DNA of 64,000 nt from JAGVSZ01 sp963716855. GTDB lineage: Bacteria > Pseudomonadota > Gammaproteobacteria > Burkholderiales > SG8-39. The notes beneath the pieces are model-generated. The model searched no databases. It saw only the letters and a program-made list of their open reading frames with translations, and had not been told where the DNA came from. A program made the translations under genes and the position numbers. Positions 43,233 to 52,482 of this stretch are shown here, piece after piece; the stretch's first letter is position 1; every line of letters starts with the position of its first letter. The DNA lies in contig CAVQUV010000021.1 in the NCBI GenBank assembly GCA_963716855.1, forward strand, positions 248,001 through 312,000. The letters are read 5' to 3'.

Positions 43233-44828
43233 ATGCCGAGCTTTCTGCCCACGCAGCAGCCGGTGGTTGCGGACGCCAAGAGTTGCGAGGCCTGGCTTGC
43301 GCAGGCGACGCTCGCCGACCCGAAGCAGGCCTGCCACGAACTGACCGGGCTGCTCGAGGCGCTCGAGGACGTGTCCCCGTCCGAGGGCGCGTACCTCGAG
43401 GTCCTCGAGCGGCTGCGCGAGCCGATCGTGATTGCGCAGGCCGAACACGGCAAGAAGTTCGCGGCGCGGCCGCTGCCGCTCAAGGAATACGAGATCTCCG
43501 CGTTCGAGCAGGTCTACGACCTGTGGGCCACCCTCGGTCGCGCGTACCGCCGCCTGCTGCGCGCGGCGATCGAGGACGGCAGCCCCGACCTCGCCGGCAA
43601 GGAAGCGCTGCTCGCCCAGCGTGCGCTCGACTGCGTCGGGGAACTGATGCTCGTGCACTATCGCGCGCGGCGCGAGGTGGAATCGGAGCTCTGGCAGGAG
43701 CTGCATCAGGTCTATCAGACCGCGGAGCAGGCGGGCGTCGTGATGACCACCGTATCGGCCGGCCACCGCTCGAAGTCGGTGTCGACCTGCGCCGAAGTCT
43801 ATGTGCGCGCGCTGCTGCTGGCGCTCGCGAACCCCTACGGCCTCGCCGCGCGCGAGCTCGCGTGGACGCGTCGCTGGGCGACGATGTGGGCCTACAAGGT
43901 CGACCTCGTCGCGGCCGCTGCGGACGCGCAGGGCTACTCGGTCGACCTCGCACACAACCAGCCGCCGACCTGGGTGAAGGCCGAGTCGGCGAAGCCGACC
44001 GTGCGTTTCCTCGAGACGACGAATCTGCGGCGCAGCGTGCGCAGCCGCGTCAAGAAGCTCGAGTCGGGCGTGGAACCGCAGACCCTCGGTCTCGGCAAGG
44101 ACTGCGTGCAGCCCGAGGTCGGCCGGCTGCTCGTGTCGCTCGGCCGCGCCTGGATCGAGTCGCCGGCGCAGCGGCAGTTCACGCGGCGCCTCGTTACCGG
44201 GCGCACCGAGCTGACGAGCGGGCTCGAGTCGATCCATCTCGCGCTGAGCGGCAAGGCGTTCCGGAGCGCCGCGCGGCACTGGGACTACACCCGCCGCGAC
44301 GCCGAGCAGATCTACATCTACCAGGGCGTGGCGCCTGCGGCGGCGGCCGAGGACACGACGAGCGGGTTCAGCGCGGAGAAGTGGGAGACGCTCGACGAGA
44401 GCGCGAACGGCTTCCGCCTGCGCCGCAAGGGCGGCGGCGAGCGGCTCGCGCTCGGTCAGCTCGTCGGCTTGAAGCCGGAGGGCGCGCGCAGCTTCATCCT
44501 GTGCGAGGTGCGCTGGCTGATGACCGGCATCGACGGCTCGCTCACCATCGGCGCATCGGCGCTGCCTGGCCTCGGGGCGGCGGTCGCAGTGCGCCCCGCG
44601 AGCCTGGCGAACAACGCGCCCGAGGCGTTCACCCAGGCGTTCCTGCTGCCGAACGCAGCCGCGCAGCCCTCGTCGCTCCTGCTGCCATCGGGCTGGTACC
44701 AGCACGGGCGCGAGCTGGAGATGCGCGAGGACGCTGACGTCAAGCGCGTGAAGCTCCTAGGGGTCGTGCACCGCGGGTACGACTACGATCGCGCCAACTT
44801 CTCGGTGGCCGGACCGGTCTCGGCCTGA
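43233..44828 (+). CDS. Conserved hypothetical protein, 531 aa, possible PilZ-like C-terminus
   Basis: I cannot name this family securely. It is a soluble, mostly alpha-helical protein (residues about 10-330: YEISAFEQVYDLWATLGRAY, AYKVDLVAAAADAQGYSV) with a C-terminal region of about 110 residues that looks beta-rich: GFRLRRKGGGERLALGQLVG, then RSFILCEVRWLMTGIDGSLT. The arginine-rich strand recalls PilZ c-di-GMP-binding domains, but the defining motif pair is not clear. ATG at 43233; upstream in-frame codons are unlike the protein. Its end overlaps the end of phoR by 46 bases on the other strand. Confidence 0.78.
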   Translation: MPSFLPTQQPVVADAKSCEAWLAQATLADPKQACHELTGLLEALEDVSPSEGAYLEVLERLREPIVIAQAEHGKKFAARPLPLKEYEISAFEQVYDLWATLGRAYRRLLRAAIEDGSPDLAGKEALLAQRALDCVGELMLVHYRARREVESELWQELHQVYQTAEQAGVVMTTVSAGHRSKSVSTCAEVYVRALLLALANPYGLAARELAWTRRWATMWAYKVDLVAAAADAQGYSVDLAHNQPPTWVKAESAKPTVRFLETTNLRRSVRSRVKKLESGVEPQTLGLGKDCVQPEVGRLLVSLGRAWIESPAQRQFTRRLVTGRTELTSGLESIHLALSGKAFRSAARHWDYTRRDAEQIYIYQGVAPAAAAEDTTSGFSAEKWETLDESANGFRLRRKGGGERLALGQLVGLKPEGARSFILCEVRWLMTGIDGSLTIGASALPGLGAAVAVRPASLANNAPEAFTQAFLLPNAAAQPSSLLLPSGWYQHGRELEMREDADVKRVKLLGVVHRGYDYDRANFSVAGPVSA

Positions 44829-46132
44829 TCGGCGAGCCACGTCACGCGCCGCGCGGGAAACACCGCGGCGAACCGGCTGCCCTTCCCGGGCTCGCTTGCC
44901 ACCTCCAGGCGCGCCTGATGGTGCGTCAACACGTGCTTCACGATCGCAAGCCCCAGCCCGGTCCCGCCGGTCTCGCGCGATCGGCTGGTGTCGACACGAT
45001 AGAAGCGCTCGGTGATGCGCGGCAAGTGGCGGGTCTCGATGCCGATACCCGTGTCTTCGACGCTCATGCAGCCTTCGCCATCGCGCTCGCTCCAGGCGAG
45101 CGTGATGCGCCCGTCCTTCGGCGTGTAGCGCACCGCGTTCGAGACCAGGTTCGCGATCGCGCTGCGCACTTCGCGCTCGTCGCCCCACAGGGTCGCGGCC
45201 GGCCCGGGCTCGAGCACGATCGAGTGCCGCCCGCCCGAGAGGGCGCGCGCCTCCTCGTGGATCGTGCGCAGCAGCGCTTGCACGTCGATCGCCGTCTCGC
45301 GCGCCGGCAGGGCGGTCGACTCGAGCACCGACAGCGTGAGCAGGTCGTCGATCAGGCGCAGCATGCGGTCGGTCTGGCTGCGCATCAGACCGAGCACCTG
45401 CCGCCCGCGCGGCGCCTCGAGCGCCACGTTCCCGTCCGCGATGGTCTCCAGGAACCCGCTCACCACCGTGAGCGGGGTCTTCAGCTCGTGCGACACGTTC
45501 GCGACGAAGTCGCGGCGCATGACCTCGAGGTTCTCCGCCTGCGTCACGTCGCGCGACAGCAGCAGCTTCTCGTCCTGGCCGTACGCCACGATCCGCACCG
45601 ACAGCACGAGCGACTCGCCGCGCTGGAGCCGCAGCATGAACGGCTCGGCGTACTCCCCGCGCTTGATGTATTCGGCGAAATCCGGCTGGCGCACGAGGTT
45701 GAGGATCGGCTGGCCGGTGTCCTTACCGACGTCCAGGCCGAAGTAGCGCTCCGCGGTGGTGTTGCACCAGCTGATGTGGTCCTCGTCGTCGAGCACGATG
45801 ACCGCGTCGGGCATCGCCTGCGCGGCGCTGCGGAAGCGCACGAGCTGCGCGGTGAGGCGGTGCTGGTTCAGGAGCGCCCCGCGGACGAACTTGTAGAGCG
45901 CCGTGAAGATGCCCTCCCACTGGCCGCGCCCCATCGGCACGGTGGCGCGCAGGGGATCGCGTAGCCACCCGGCAAGCGCGCCGAGGTTCGCGACGTGGTG
46001 GAGGAGCAGCGCGGCCAGTCCCGCTGCGAGCGTTCCCAAGCCCCATGCGCGACCGGACGCGAGCCCGACGATCAGGGCGACGACGCCTAGCGCAGCGACG
46101 AGAAGCGCGGTGCGGAGCCAGACGGTCTTCAC
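44783..46132 (-). CDS. phoR: Phosphate regulon sensor histidine kinase PhoR
   Basis: A 449-residue membrane kinase that phosphorylates PhoB under phosphate limitation. Two N-terminal membrane helices (residues about 7-50), a linker, a PAS domain (MPDAVIVLDDEDHISWCNTT), the H-box FVANVSHELKTPL with His215, and the ATPase with N-box AIANLVSNAVRYTP, G1 VEDTGIGIE and G2 GGTGLGLAIVKHVL. No periplasmic sensor domain, as is normal for PhoR. It is 85 bases downstream of phoB on the minus strand. Confidence 0.95.
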   Translation of the reverse strand: MKTVWLRTALLVAALGVVALIVGLASGRAWGLGTLAAGLAALLLHHVANLGALAGWLRDPLRATVPMGRGQWEGIFTALYKFVRGALLNQHRLTAQLVRFRSAAQAMPDAVIVLDDEDHISWCNTTAERYFGLDVGKDTGQPILNLVRQPDFAEYIKRGEYAEPFMLRLQRGESLVLSVRIVAYGQDEKLLLSRDVTQAENLEVMRRDFVANVSHELKTPLTVVSGFLETIADGNVALEAPRGRQVLGLMRSQTDRMLRLIDDLLTLSVLESTALPARETAIDVQALLRTIHEEARALSGGRHSIVLEPGPAATLWGDEREVRSAIANLVSNAVRYTPKDGRITLAWSERDGEGCMSVEDTGIGIETRHLPRITERFYRVDTSRSRETGGTGLGLAIVKHVLTHHQARLEVASEPGKGSRFAAVFPARRVTWLADQAETGPATEKLARS

Positions 46133-46217
46133 GATCCGGACGGGCGTGTGGGGCGCGGGCCGCGAGCCCGCGAAGGCGGCCGGAACTTAACAGAAACGCG
46201 CGAAGCGCGGCGGTCGG

Positions 46218-46910
46218 TCAGGCGGCGGTTCCGGCCAGCCGGTACCCGCTCCCGCGCACGGTCTCGATCAGCCGGTCGTGCGTGGTCGGCTCGAGCGCCT
46301 TCCGCAGGCGCCGGATGTGCACGTCGACGGTCCGTTCTTCCACGAACACGTGATCGCCCCAGACCTGGTCGAGCAGCTGGGAGCGGCTGTGCACGCGCTC
46401 GGGATGGGCCATCAGGAAATGCAGCAGGCGGAACTCGGTGGGGCCGAGGTCGACCGCGGTGCCGTTCCCGGCGACACGATGGGTCGCGGGGTCGAGCCGC
46501 AGGCCGCCGATCTCGATCGGCTCGTCGGTCAGTTCCGGCGCGCGGCGCCGGAGCACCGCCTTGATCCGCGCCAGCAGCTCGCGGGGGCTGAACGGCTTGG
46601 TGACGTAGTCGTCCGCGCCCGCATCGAGGCCGGCGACCTTGTCCTGTTCCTGCCCGCGGGCGGTGAGCATGATCACCGGGACGCTCTTCGTGCGCTCGTC
46701 CTGGCGCAGGGTCTTCGCAAAGGCGATCCCCGATTGGCCGGGCAGCATCCAGTCGAGCACGATCAGGTCGGGCAGGGCGTGGCGGACGAGATCCCCGGCC
46801 TGCTCGGCGTCCCGGGCGCGCATGACGTGATGGCCGGCATGCTCCAGGTTGAGGGCGATCAGCTCCTGGATCGCGGGCTCGTCTTCGACGACTAGGATGT
46901 TGGCGGACAT
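46218..46910 (-). CDS. phoB: Phosphate regulon response regulator PhoB
   Basis: A 230-residue OmpR-family regulator. Receiver residues are visible: acidic pair in VVEDEPA, phospho-acceptor Asp53 in LIVLDWMLPG, and Lys in VTKPFSPREL. The winged helix shows LGPTEFRLLHFLMAHPERV and TVDVHIRRLRKALEP. ATG at 46910 gives the standard N-terminus; 46934 would add eight residues and overlap the promoter. A Pho box lies upstream, so it should activate itself. Confidence 0.96.
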   Translation of the reverse strand: MSANILVVEDEPAIQELIALNLEHAGHHVMRARDAEQAGDLVRHALPDLIVLDWMLPGQSGIAFAKTLRQDERTKSVPVIMLTARGQEQDKVAGLDAGADDYVTKPFSPRELLARIKAVLRRRAPELTDEPIEIGGLRLDPATHRVAGNGTAVDLGPTEFRLLHFLMAHPERVHSRSQLLDQVWGDHVFVEERTVDVHIRRLRKALEPTTHDRLIETVRGSGYRLAGTAA

Positions 46911-46940
46911 GCGCGGCGCCTCGATGACTCTCAACGGCGG

Positions 46941-46974
46941 ATTCTATGTCCGTTCGGTGACGGTTTTGTGACCG
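46941..46974 (-). promoter_or_regulatory. Pho box and -10 of the phoBR operon
   Basis: Read on the minus strand, CGGTCAC-AAAA-CCGTCAC (46974-46957) is a pair of 7-base half-sites with a 4-base A-rich spacer, matching the CTGTCAT-type Pho box. Ten bases further on is TAGAAT (46946-46941) as the -10 box, the normal spacing for PhoB-activated promoters. The phoB ATG follows 31 bases later. Confidence 0.75.
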
Positions 46975-47061
46975 CGCCGCTCCGGCTCGCGGCCCTTCTG
47001 CCCGGGTCGCGGCCTTGTGGTAGCGTTCCGCGCCCGCATCTGCTGGTGTACGAGGCAGGCC

Positions 47062-47487
47062 ATGGCCGGACTTGACCCCACCACCCCCGCACCCACCGAG
47101 ATCAAGCTCCATCAGAAATCCCGCCTGATGGAGCTCACCTACGCCGACGGCCGGCGCTTCGAGCTGAGCTACGAGTTCCTCCGCATCTATTCGCCCAGCG
47201 CCGAGGTGCGGGGGCACGGGCCGGGGCAGGAGGTCCTGCAGAGCGGCAAGAAAGAGGTGGACATCGTGGGCGTCGAGCCGGTCGGGAGCTATGCGATCCA
47301 GCCGCAGTTCTCCGACGGACACAACACCGGGATCTACTCCTGGGACTACCTCTACGAGCTCGGCGTGAACCGCGACCGGATGTGGGCGGAGTACCTGCAG
47401 CGCCTCGCCGCCGCCGGCGCAAGCCGCGAGGTCGACACCACGATCAGTCCCACCGCGCGCGGCGGCGGGAGCTGCGCGACGCGCTGA
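47062..47487 (+). CDS. DUF971 (gamma-butyrobetaine hydroxylase N-terminal-like) protein
   Basis: A 141-residue protein of DUF971: KLHQKSRLMELTYADGRRFE, SYEFLRIYSPSAEVRGHGPG, GVEPVGSYAIQPQFSDGHNT and SWDYLYELG. Related domains have been linked to iron-sulfur cluster handling. It begins the ubiquinone-related run and ends nine bases before ubiE. ATG at 47062 starts the conserved part; 47017 is less likely. Confidence 0.88.
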   Translation: MAGLDPTTPAPTEIKLHQKSRLMELTYADGRRFELSYEFLRIYSPSAEVRGHGPGQEVLQSGKKEVDIVGVEPVGSYAIQPQFSDGHNTGIYSWDYLYELGVNRDRMWAEYLQRLAAAGASREVDTTISPTARGGGSCATR

Positions 47488-47495
47488 TCCCGCGC

Positions 47496-48230
47496 ATGGC
47501 CGGCAACACGCACTTCGGCTTCGAGCAAGTCCCCGCTGACGAGAAGGTCCGCAAAGTCGCGGGCGTCTTCGCGTCGGTCGCGCCGAAGTACGACCTGATG
47601 AACGACCTCATGTCGCTCGGACTGCACCGGTTGTGGAAGGCGTTCACGATCGAGATGAGCGGCGTGCGCTCCGGGAGCCGGGTGCTCGATATCGCCGGCG
47701 GGTCGGGCGACCTCGCGCGCGCGTTCGCCCGCCGCGTCGGCGACGCGGGCGAGGTGTGGCTCACCGACATCAACCGCGCGATGCTCGCGGTCGGCCGGGA
47801 CCGGTTGCTCGACGACGGCGTCGTCGCCCCGGTTGCGCAATGCGATGCGGAGCGCCTGCCCTTCCCGGCGGACCATTTCGACTGCGCCACGGTCGCCTTC
47901 GGCCTGCGCAACATGACGCACAAGGATCGCGCGCTCGCGGAAATGCGGCGGTGCCTCAAACCGGGTGGCCGGCTGCTCGTGCTCGAGTTCTCGAAAGTGT
48001 GGAAGCCGCTCGAGAAACCGTACGACTGGTACTCGTTCAAGGTGCTCCCGTGGCTCGGCAAGCGCGTGGCCGGCGACGAGGCGAGCTACCGCTACCTCGC
48101 CGAGTCGATCCGCATGCATCCGGGCCAGGAGGAATTGCGGGAGATGATGGAACGCGCCGGCTTCGAGAACGTCGAATACTTCAACCTGGCCGCAGGCGTG
48201 GTAGCGTTGCACCGTGGCTGGAAGTTCTGA
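47496..48230 (+). CDS. ubiE: Ubiquinone/menaquinone methyltransferase UbiE
   Basis: C-methylation step in ubiquinone (and demethylmenaquinone) synthesis. 244 residues: THFGFEQVPADEKVRKVAGV, VAPKYDLMNDLMSLGLHRLW, SAM motif VLDIAGGSGDLARAFA, and the UbiE signature AFGLRNMTHKDRALAEM, then YRYLAESIRMHPGQEEL. ATG at 47496 gives the family N-terminus. Confidence 0.97.
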   Translation: MAGNTHFGFEQVPADEKVRKVAGVFASVAPKYDLMNDLMSLGLHRLWKAFTIEMSGVRSGSRVLDIAGGSGDLARAFARRVGDAGEVWLTDINRAMLAVGRDRLLDDGVVAPVAQCDAERLPFPADHFDCATVAFGLRNMTHKDRALAEMRRCLKPGGRLLVLEFSKVWKPLEKPYDWYSFKVLPWLGKRVAGDEASYRYLAESIRMHPGQEELREMMERAGFENVEYFNLAAGVVALHRGWKF

Positions 48231-48247
48231 GAGAGGAGACACACACA

Positions 48248-49108
48248 ATGAAAAAGTGGTTACTCGCCCTGTTCGCTACCGTCTTCATCGCGGGCCTCGC
48301 CCCGTTCGACGTCGAAGCGCGTCGCTTGGGTGGCGGTAAGCCTGTCGGCACGCAGCGCCAGGCCCTGCCCGACAAACCTGCGACCCCGCCCGCCGCCGCA
48401 CCGGCCCAGCAGGCGGCTCCTGCCGCCGCCGCAGCGCCGAAATCGGGCATGAGCCGATGGCTCGGGCCGCTGGCCGGTCTCGCGGCGGGCCTCGGCCTCG
48501 CGTACCTGCTCGGCGACCAGCTGGGATCGGTCGTGACCGCGCTGCTGTTCGGGGTCCTCGGGATCGTCGTCGTAATGATGCTGATGCGCCTGTTCCGCAA
48601 GCCCGGCCAGCAGACCGCGCCGCAGGGTATGCAGTACGCGGGCGTCGGCAACGAGACGGTCGCCGCGCCGCCGCCGTCGCAGGTCACGGGTGGCCCGGCC
48701 GAGCCGAGCTTCCGCGCGCAGTTCGCGCGGCGCATCCCCGAGGGCTTCAACGTCGACGGGTTCGTGCGCGAGGCGAAGAAGAGCTTCATCGCGCTGCAGG
48801 CCGCGAACGATCGCGGCGACGCCAGCTCGATCCGCGACTTCGTCACCGACGAGATGTTCCAGCACCTGAAAGGGGACATCGACGCGCGCGCCGCGGCGGG
48901 CCAGCAGACCGACGTCGTCACGCTCAACGCCGAGCTGCTCGAGGTGGTGACCGAAGGCATGCTGCACCTGGCATCGGTGCGGTTCTCCGGGATGCTGCGC
49001 GAGGACACCGGCGCCGCACCGCAGCCGTTCGAGGAGATCTGGAACCTCCAGAAATCCGCGCAGGGCGACAGCGGCTGGCTGCTCGCGGGGATTCAGCAGA
49101 CCTCGTAA
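48248..49108 (+). CDS. Tim44-like domain membrane protein
   Basis: A 286-residue protein with signal/anchor KKWLLALFATVFIAGLAP, an Ala/Pro/Gln-rich linker, two adjacent hydrophobic segments (WLGPLAGLAAGLGLAYLLG; TALLFGVLGIVVVMMLMRLF) and a C-terminal Tim44/MRPL45-like domain (FNVDGFVREAKKSFIALQAA, IRDFVTDEMFQHLKGDIDAR, WNLQKSAQGDSGWLLAGIQQ). Common next to ubiE in betaproteobacteria. The role is unknown. A strong terminator follows. Confidence 0.88.
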   Translation: MKKWLLALFATVFIAGLAPFDVEARRLGGGKPVGTQRQALPDKPATPPAAAPAQQAAPAAAAAPKSGMSRWLGPLAGLAAGLGLAYLLGDQLGSVVTALLFGVLGIVVVMMLMRLFRKPGQQTAPQGMQYAGVGNETVAAPPPSQVTGGPAEPSFRAQFARRIPEGFNVDGFVREAKKSFIALQAANDRGDASSIRDFVTDEMFQHLKGDIDARAAAGQQTDVVTLNAELLEVVTEGMLHLASVRFSGMLREDTGAAPQPFEEIWNLQKSAQGDSGWLLAGIQQTS

Positions 49109-49125
49109 GCACCGGACTACGCCGA

Positions 49126-49153
49126 GAAAAGGCCGCCCGCGGGCGGCCTTTTC
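49126..49153. terminator. Bidirectional intrinsic terminator
   Basis: A perfect 28-base palindrome from GAAAAGGCCGCCCG to CGGGCGGCCTTTTC, with A-run before and T-run after, 18 bases past the Tim44-like stop. It separates that gene from ubiJ. Confidence 0.88.
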
Positions 49154-49205
49154 GTTGGCGTTGCGGTCGAGGCGCATCCGACCCCGGTGCTATCCTTTCC
49201 CGGTC

Positions 49206-49799
49206 ATGGTGGACGCATCCGTCGCCGCGTTCCTCAATCACTTGCTCGAAGCCGCCCCGTGGGCCCGCGAGCGGCTTTCGCCGTTCATGGGCCGAACTTG
49301 GCGGGTCGAGCTCCCGCCGCTGCCGGACCTCGCATTCGTCGTCCGCGCGAACGGCATGCTCGACGCTTCCGACGCGCTCGAGCCGCACCTGGTCGTGACC
49401 CTGACGCCGGCGGCGCTCCCTGCACTCGCGCGGCGCGACGAATCGGTGCTGGGCGAGATGACCTTCGCCGGCGATGCCGAGCTCGCCGCCGCGCTTCAAT
49501 ACCTTGCGCGCCATCTCGAATGGGACGTCGAGGAGGACCTGTCCCGCGTCGTGGGGGACGTCGCCGCGCACCGCATCGCCGGTGGCGCGCGCGACTTCGT
49601 CGCATGGCAGAAGGAGGCCGCCGTGCGCCTCGGTCAGAACTTCGCGGAGTACCTGACCGAGGAGGCGGGCGTCATCGCACCGCAGGCCGCGGTATCCGGC
49701 TTCGCGCGCGCGGTCGACGACCTGCGCGACGCGGTCGAGCGGCTCGAGAAGCGCATCGCGCACCTCGAGGAGGCGAAAGGGCGGGGCACCGCAGGGTGA
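49206..49799 (+). CDS. ubiJ: Ubiquinone biosynthesis accessory factor UbiJ
   Basis: SCP2-domain protein that binds ubiquinone intermediates in the Ubi complex. 197 residues: LNHLLEAAPWARERLSPFMG, the lipid-binding beta sheet (residues about 40-110), and a C-terminal coiled coil VDDLRDAVERLEKRIAHLEE. Its stop overlaps the next GTG. The ATG at 49206 follows the CCGGTC of a short leader. Confidence 0.9.
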   Translation: MVDASVAAFLNHLLEAAPWARERLSPFMGRTWRVELPPLPDLAFVVRANGMLDASDALEPHLVVTLTPAALPALARRDESVLGEMTFAGDAELAAALQYLARHLEWDVEEDLSRVVGDVAAHRIAGGARDFVAWQKEAAVRLGQNFAEYLTEEAGVIAPQAAVSGFARAVDDLRDAVERLEKRIAHLEEAKGRGTAG

Positions 49800-50428
49800 C
49801 GGCGCCTCCGAGTTCGCGCGAGACGCGCGAAGCGCTCACGCTACTCGCGATCGTCGCGATCGCGTTGATGGCCTCCGGCATAGCGCCGCGCGACCGCGGC
49901 ACCTGGATGCTCGAGACTTTCCCGGTGTTCGTCGCCGCGCCGCTGCTCTGGCTGACGTGGGACCGGTTCCGCCTTACGCCGCTCGCGTACCGGCTCATCT
50001 GCGTGCACGCGCTGATCCTGATCCTCGGCGGCGCCTACACCTACGCGCACGTGCCGCTGGGGTTCTGGCTGCAGGATCTCTTCGGCTTCGCGCGCAACCC
50101 GTACGACCGCATCGGCCATTTCGCGCAGGGCTTCGTGCCGGCGATCCTCGCGCGCGAGATTTTGCTGCGGCGCTCGCCCCTCGTGCCCGGCAAGTGGCTC
50201 TTCTTCCTCGTGTCCTGCGTCTGCCTTGCGATCAGCGCGGTCTACGAGTTCCTGGAATGGTGGAGTGCGGTGATCCTCGGCGAGGGCGCCAAGGAGTTCC
50301 TCGGCACGCAGGGCGACGAATGGGACACGCAGTGGGACATGTTCCTCGCGCTCGTCGGCGCGATCACCGCGCAGCTATCGCTCGCGCGACTGCACGACCG
50401 CCAGCTGGCGGCGCTGCGCGGGGGTTGA
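49796..50428 (+). CDS. DUF2238 (YjdF-like) inner-membrane protein
   Basis: A 210-residue protein with about five membrane segments. The family signatures NPYDRIGHFAQGFVPAILAR, YEFLEWWSAVILG and LGTQGDEWDTQWDMFLALVG are all present. Function unknown. GTG at 49796 overlaps the ubiJ stop (GTGA). Confidence 0.92.
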   Translation: MTAPPSSRETREALTLLAIVAIALMASGIAPRDRGTWMLETFPVFVAAPLLWLTWDRFRLTPLAYRLICVHALILILGGAYTYAHVPLGFWLQDLFGFARNPYDRIGHFAQGFVPAILAREILLRRSPLVPGKWLFFLVSCVCLAISAVYEFLEWWSAVILGEGAKEFLGTQGDEWDTQWDMFLALVGAITAQLSLARLHDRQLAALRGG

Positions 50429-50438
50429 CCGGCCGCGG

Positions 50439-50798
50439 TCAGCGCCCGGAGGTTCGCCAGCCGTCCTTGGTCTTGCAGAAGGTCCACTCGGTGCGGCCGG
50501 ACATGCCGCCGGCGTTGTTGGTGAGCTCGAGCCGGCGGCAGGTCATGCCCTTCTCTTTCGTGGTGTTGAGCGGCGTGGCCGTGCCGCTGCTGCCGGTCTT
50601 CGGGTTGGTCCAGGCGTTGGTGTGGCCGTCGGGAAGCGAGTCGAGCGCCTGCTGGTAGTTGCGCACCAGCATCGTCGTGTCCTCCCGGTTCATCTTGGAG
50701 ACCGGCGCGTCCTGCATGAAGCCGAAGGTCTGCGCCGTGGCGATTCCCGCCACGAAGGCGATCGACGCACCAACGAGAAGATTTCGAGTACGACGCAT
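50439..50798 (-). CDS. Small secreted protein with surface-antigen-like (RT0821/Lpp0805-type) domain
   Basis: A 119-residue protein: signal peptide LLVGASIAFVAGIATAQT, then LVRNYQQALDSLPDGHTNAW, NTTKEKGMTCRRLELTNNAG and TEWTFCKTKDGW, with two cysteines able to form a disulfide. Similar short domains are called RT0821/Lpp0805 surface proteins. The ATG at 50798 begins the signal peptide. It is convergent with the DUF2238 gene and divergent from ubiB. Confidence 0.75.
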   Translation of the reverse strand: MRRTRNLLVGASIAFVAGIATAQTFGFMQDAPVSKMNREDTTMLVRNYQQALDSLPDGHTNAWTNPKTGSSGTATPLNTTKEKGMTCRRLELTNNAGGMSGRTEWTFCKTKDGWRTSGR

Positions 50799-50932
50799 GC
50801 GGATTCTCCGATAGAGCGAATGCGCGCCGGAGAATAGCACGCACCGTCAGCCCTGCCGCGCCCGTGCGGTGCGGTTTTGCGACGCGTCATGATTCCCGGT
50901 AGATTCCGCCTTCCCTCCAAGAACGACAAGCC

Positions 50933-52463
50933 GTGCGCCGCGCCCTGCGCCTCGCCAAGATCCTCTGGGTCGGATATCGCTTCGGTCTGGACGAGTTCGC
51001 GCTCGCCGCCGACCCGGCCGGCCGGCTGCCGCGCCTGGTGCTGCGCGCGCTGTCGCTTCCGGAAGTTCGACGAGCCGCGCGCGGTGCGGCTGCGCCGCGC
51101 GCTCGAGACGCTCGGGCCGATCTTCGTCAAGTTCGGGCAGGTGCTGTCGACCCGACGGGATCTCCTCGCGCCCGACATTGCCGAGGAGCTCGCGAAGCTG
51201 CAGGACCAGGTCCCGCCGTTCGCCTCCGAGCTCGCGGTCGCCGAGGTCGAGCGCGCGTTCAGGAAGCCGATCGAGGCGGTCTTCGGGTCGTTCGAGCGCA
51301 CGCCGGTCGCCAGCGCGTCGGTGGCGCAGGTGCATCTCGGGACGCTCCCGAACGGCACCGAGGTCGCGGTGAAGATCCTGCGACCCGACATGCGCCCGGT
51401 GATCGCGCGCGATCTCGAGCTGCTCGACGCCGGCGCATGGCTGGTCGAGCGCATGTGGCCGGAGGGGCGCCGCCTGCGCCCGCGCGAGGTGGTGCGCGAG
51501 TTCGCCAAGCACCTCGACGACGAGCTGGATCTCATGCGCGAGGCGGCGAGCGCGAGCCAGCTGCGCCGCAACTTCCTGAACTCTCCCCTGCTGGTCGTCC
51601 CGGAGATGCACTGGGACTGGTGCACGCCGAGCGTCATGACCATGGAGCGCATGCACGGCATCCCGATCAGCCAGGTCGACCGGCTGCGCGCCGCCGGGCA
51701 GGACATTCCCCGGCTCGCGCGCTACGGCGTGGAGATCTTCTTCACGCAGGTCTTCCGCGACGCGTTCTTCCACGCCGACATGCACCCGGGGAACATCCTG
51801 GTGGCGCAGGATGGCCGCTACGTCGCGCTCGACTTCGGGATCATGGCCTCGCTCTCGGATGCCGACCGCGACTACCTCGCGCAGAACTTTCTCGGGTTCT
51901 TCCGGCGCGACTACAAGCGCGTCGCGCAGGCGCACGTCGACGCCGGCTGGGTGCCGGCGGGCACGCGCGTGGACGAGTTCGAGGCGGCGATCCGCACCGT
52001 CTGCGAGCCGATCTTCGACCGGCCCTTCGCCGAGATCTCGTTCGGCCAGGTGCTGGTGCGCCTGTTCGCGACCGCGCGCCGCTTCAACTACGAGGTGCAG
52101 CCGCAGCTCGTCATGCTGCAGAAGACGCTGCTCAACATCGAGGGCCTCGGCCGCCAGCTCTACCCGCAGCTCGACCTGTGGACCACCGCCAAGCCGTTCC
52201 TGGAAAAGTGGATGGAGGATCAGGTCGGCTGGCGCGGTCTGGCGCGCAACCTGGAGCGCGAGGCGCCGCAGTGGGCGAACCTGCTGCCGCAGCTCCCGCG
52301 CCTGGCGCATCGGCTGCTCGCCGCCGATCCCGCGGCCGGGATCGAGGCGAAGCTCGATGCGATCCTCGCCGCCGACCGGCGCCGCAATTGGCTGCTCGCG
52401 GCGCTGACGCTCGTCGCGACGGGCGTGCTCGCGATCCTGCTCTACGTTCTGCTCGCGAGCTGA
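50933..52463 (+). CDS. ubiB: Ubiquinone biosynthesis kinase-like UbiB (one frameshift)
   Basis: Atypical ABC1/ADCK kinase-like membrane ATPase needed for ubiquinone synthesis. From GTG at 50933: RRALRLAKILWVGYRFGLDE to about 51060; then a one-base shift and FDEPRAVRLRRALETLGPIF, the KxGQ motif FVKFGQVLSTRRDLL, invariant-Lys region VAVKILRPDM, FFHADMHPGNILV and VALDFGIM. Two C-terminal transmembrane helices (NWLLAALTLVATGVLAILLY). About 510 residues in total, the normal length. Confidence 0.92.
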
Positions 52464-52482
52464 TCGGGACCGGAGCCGTGCC

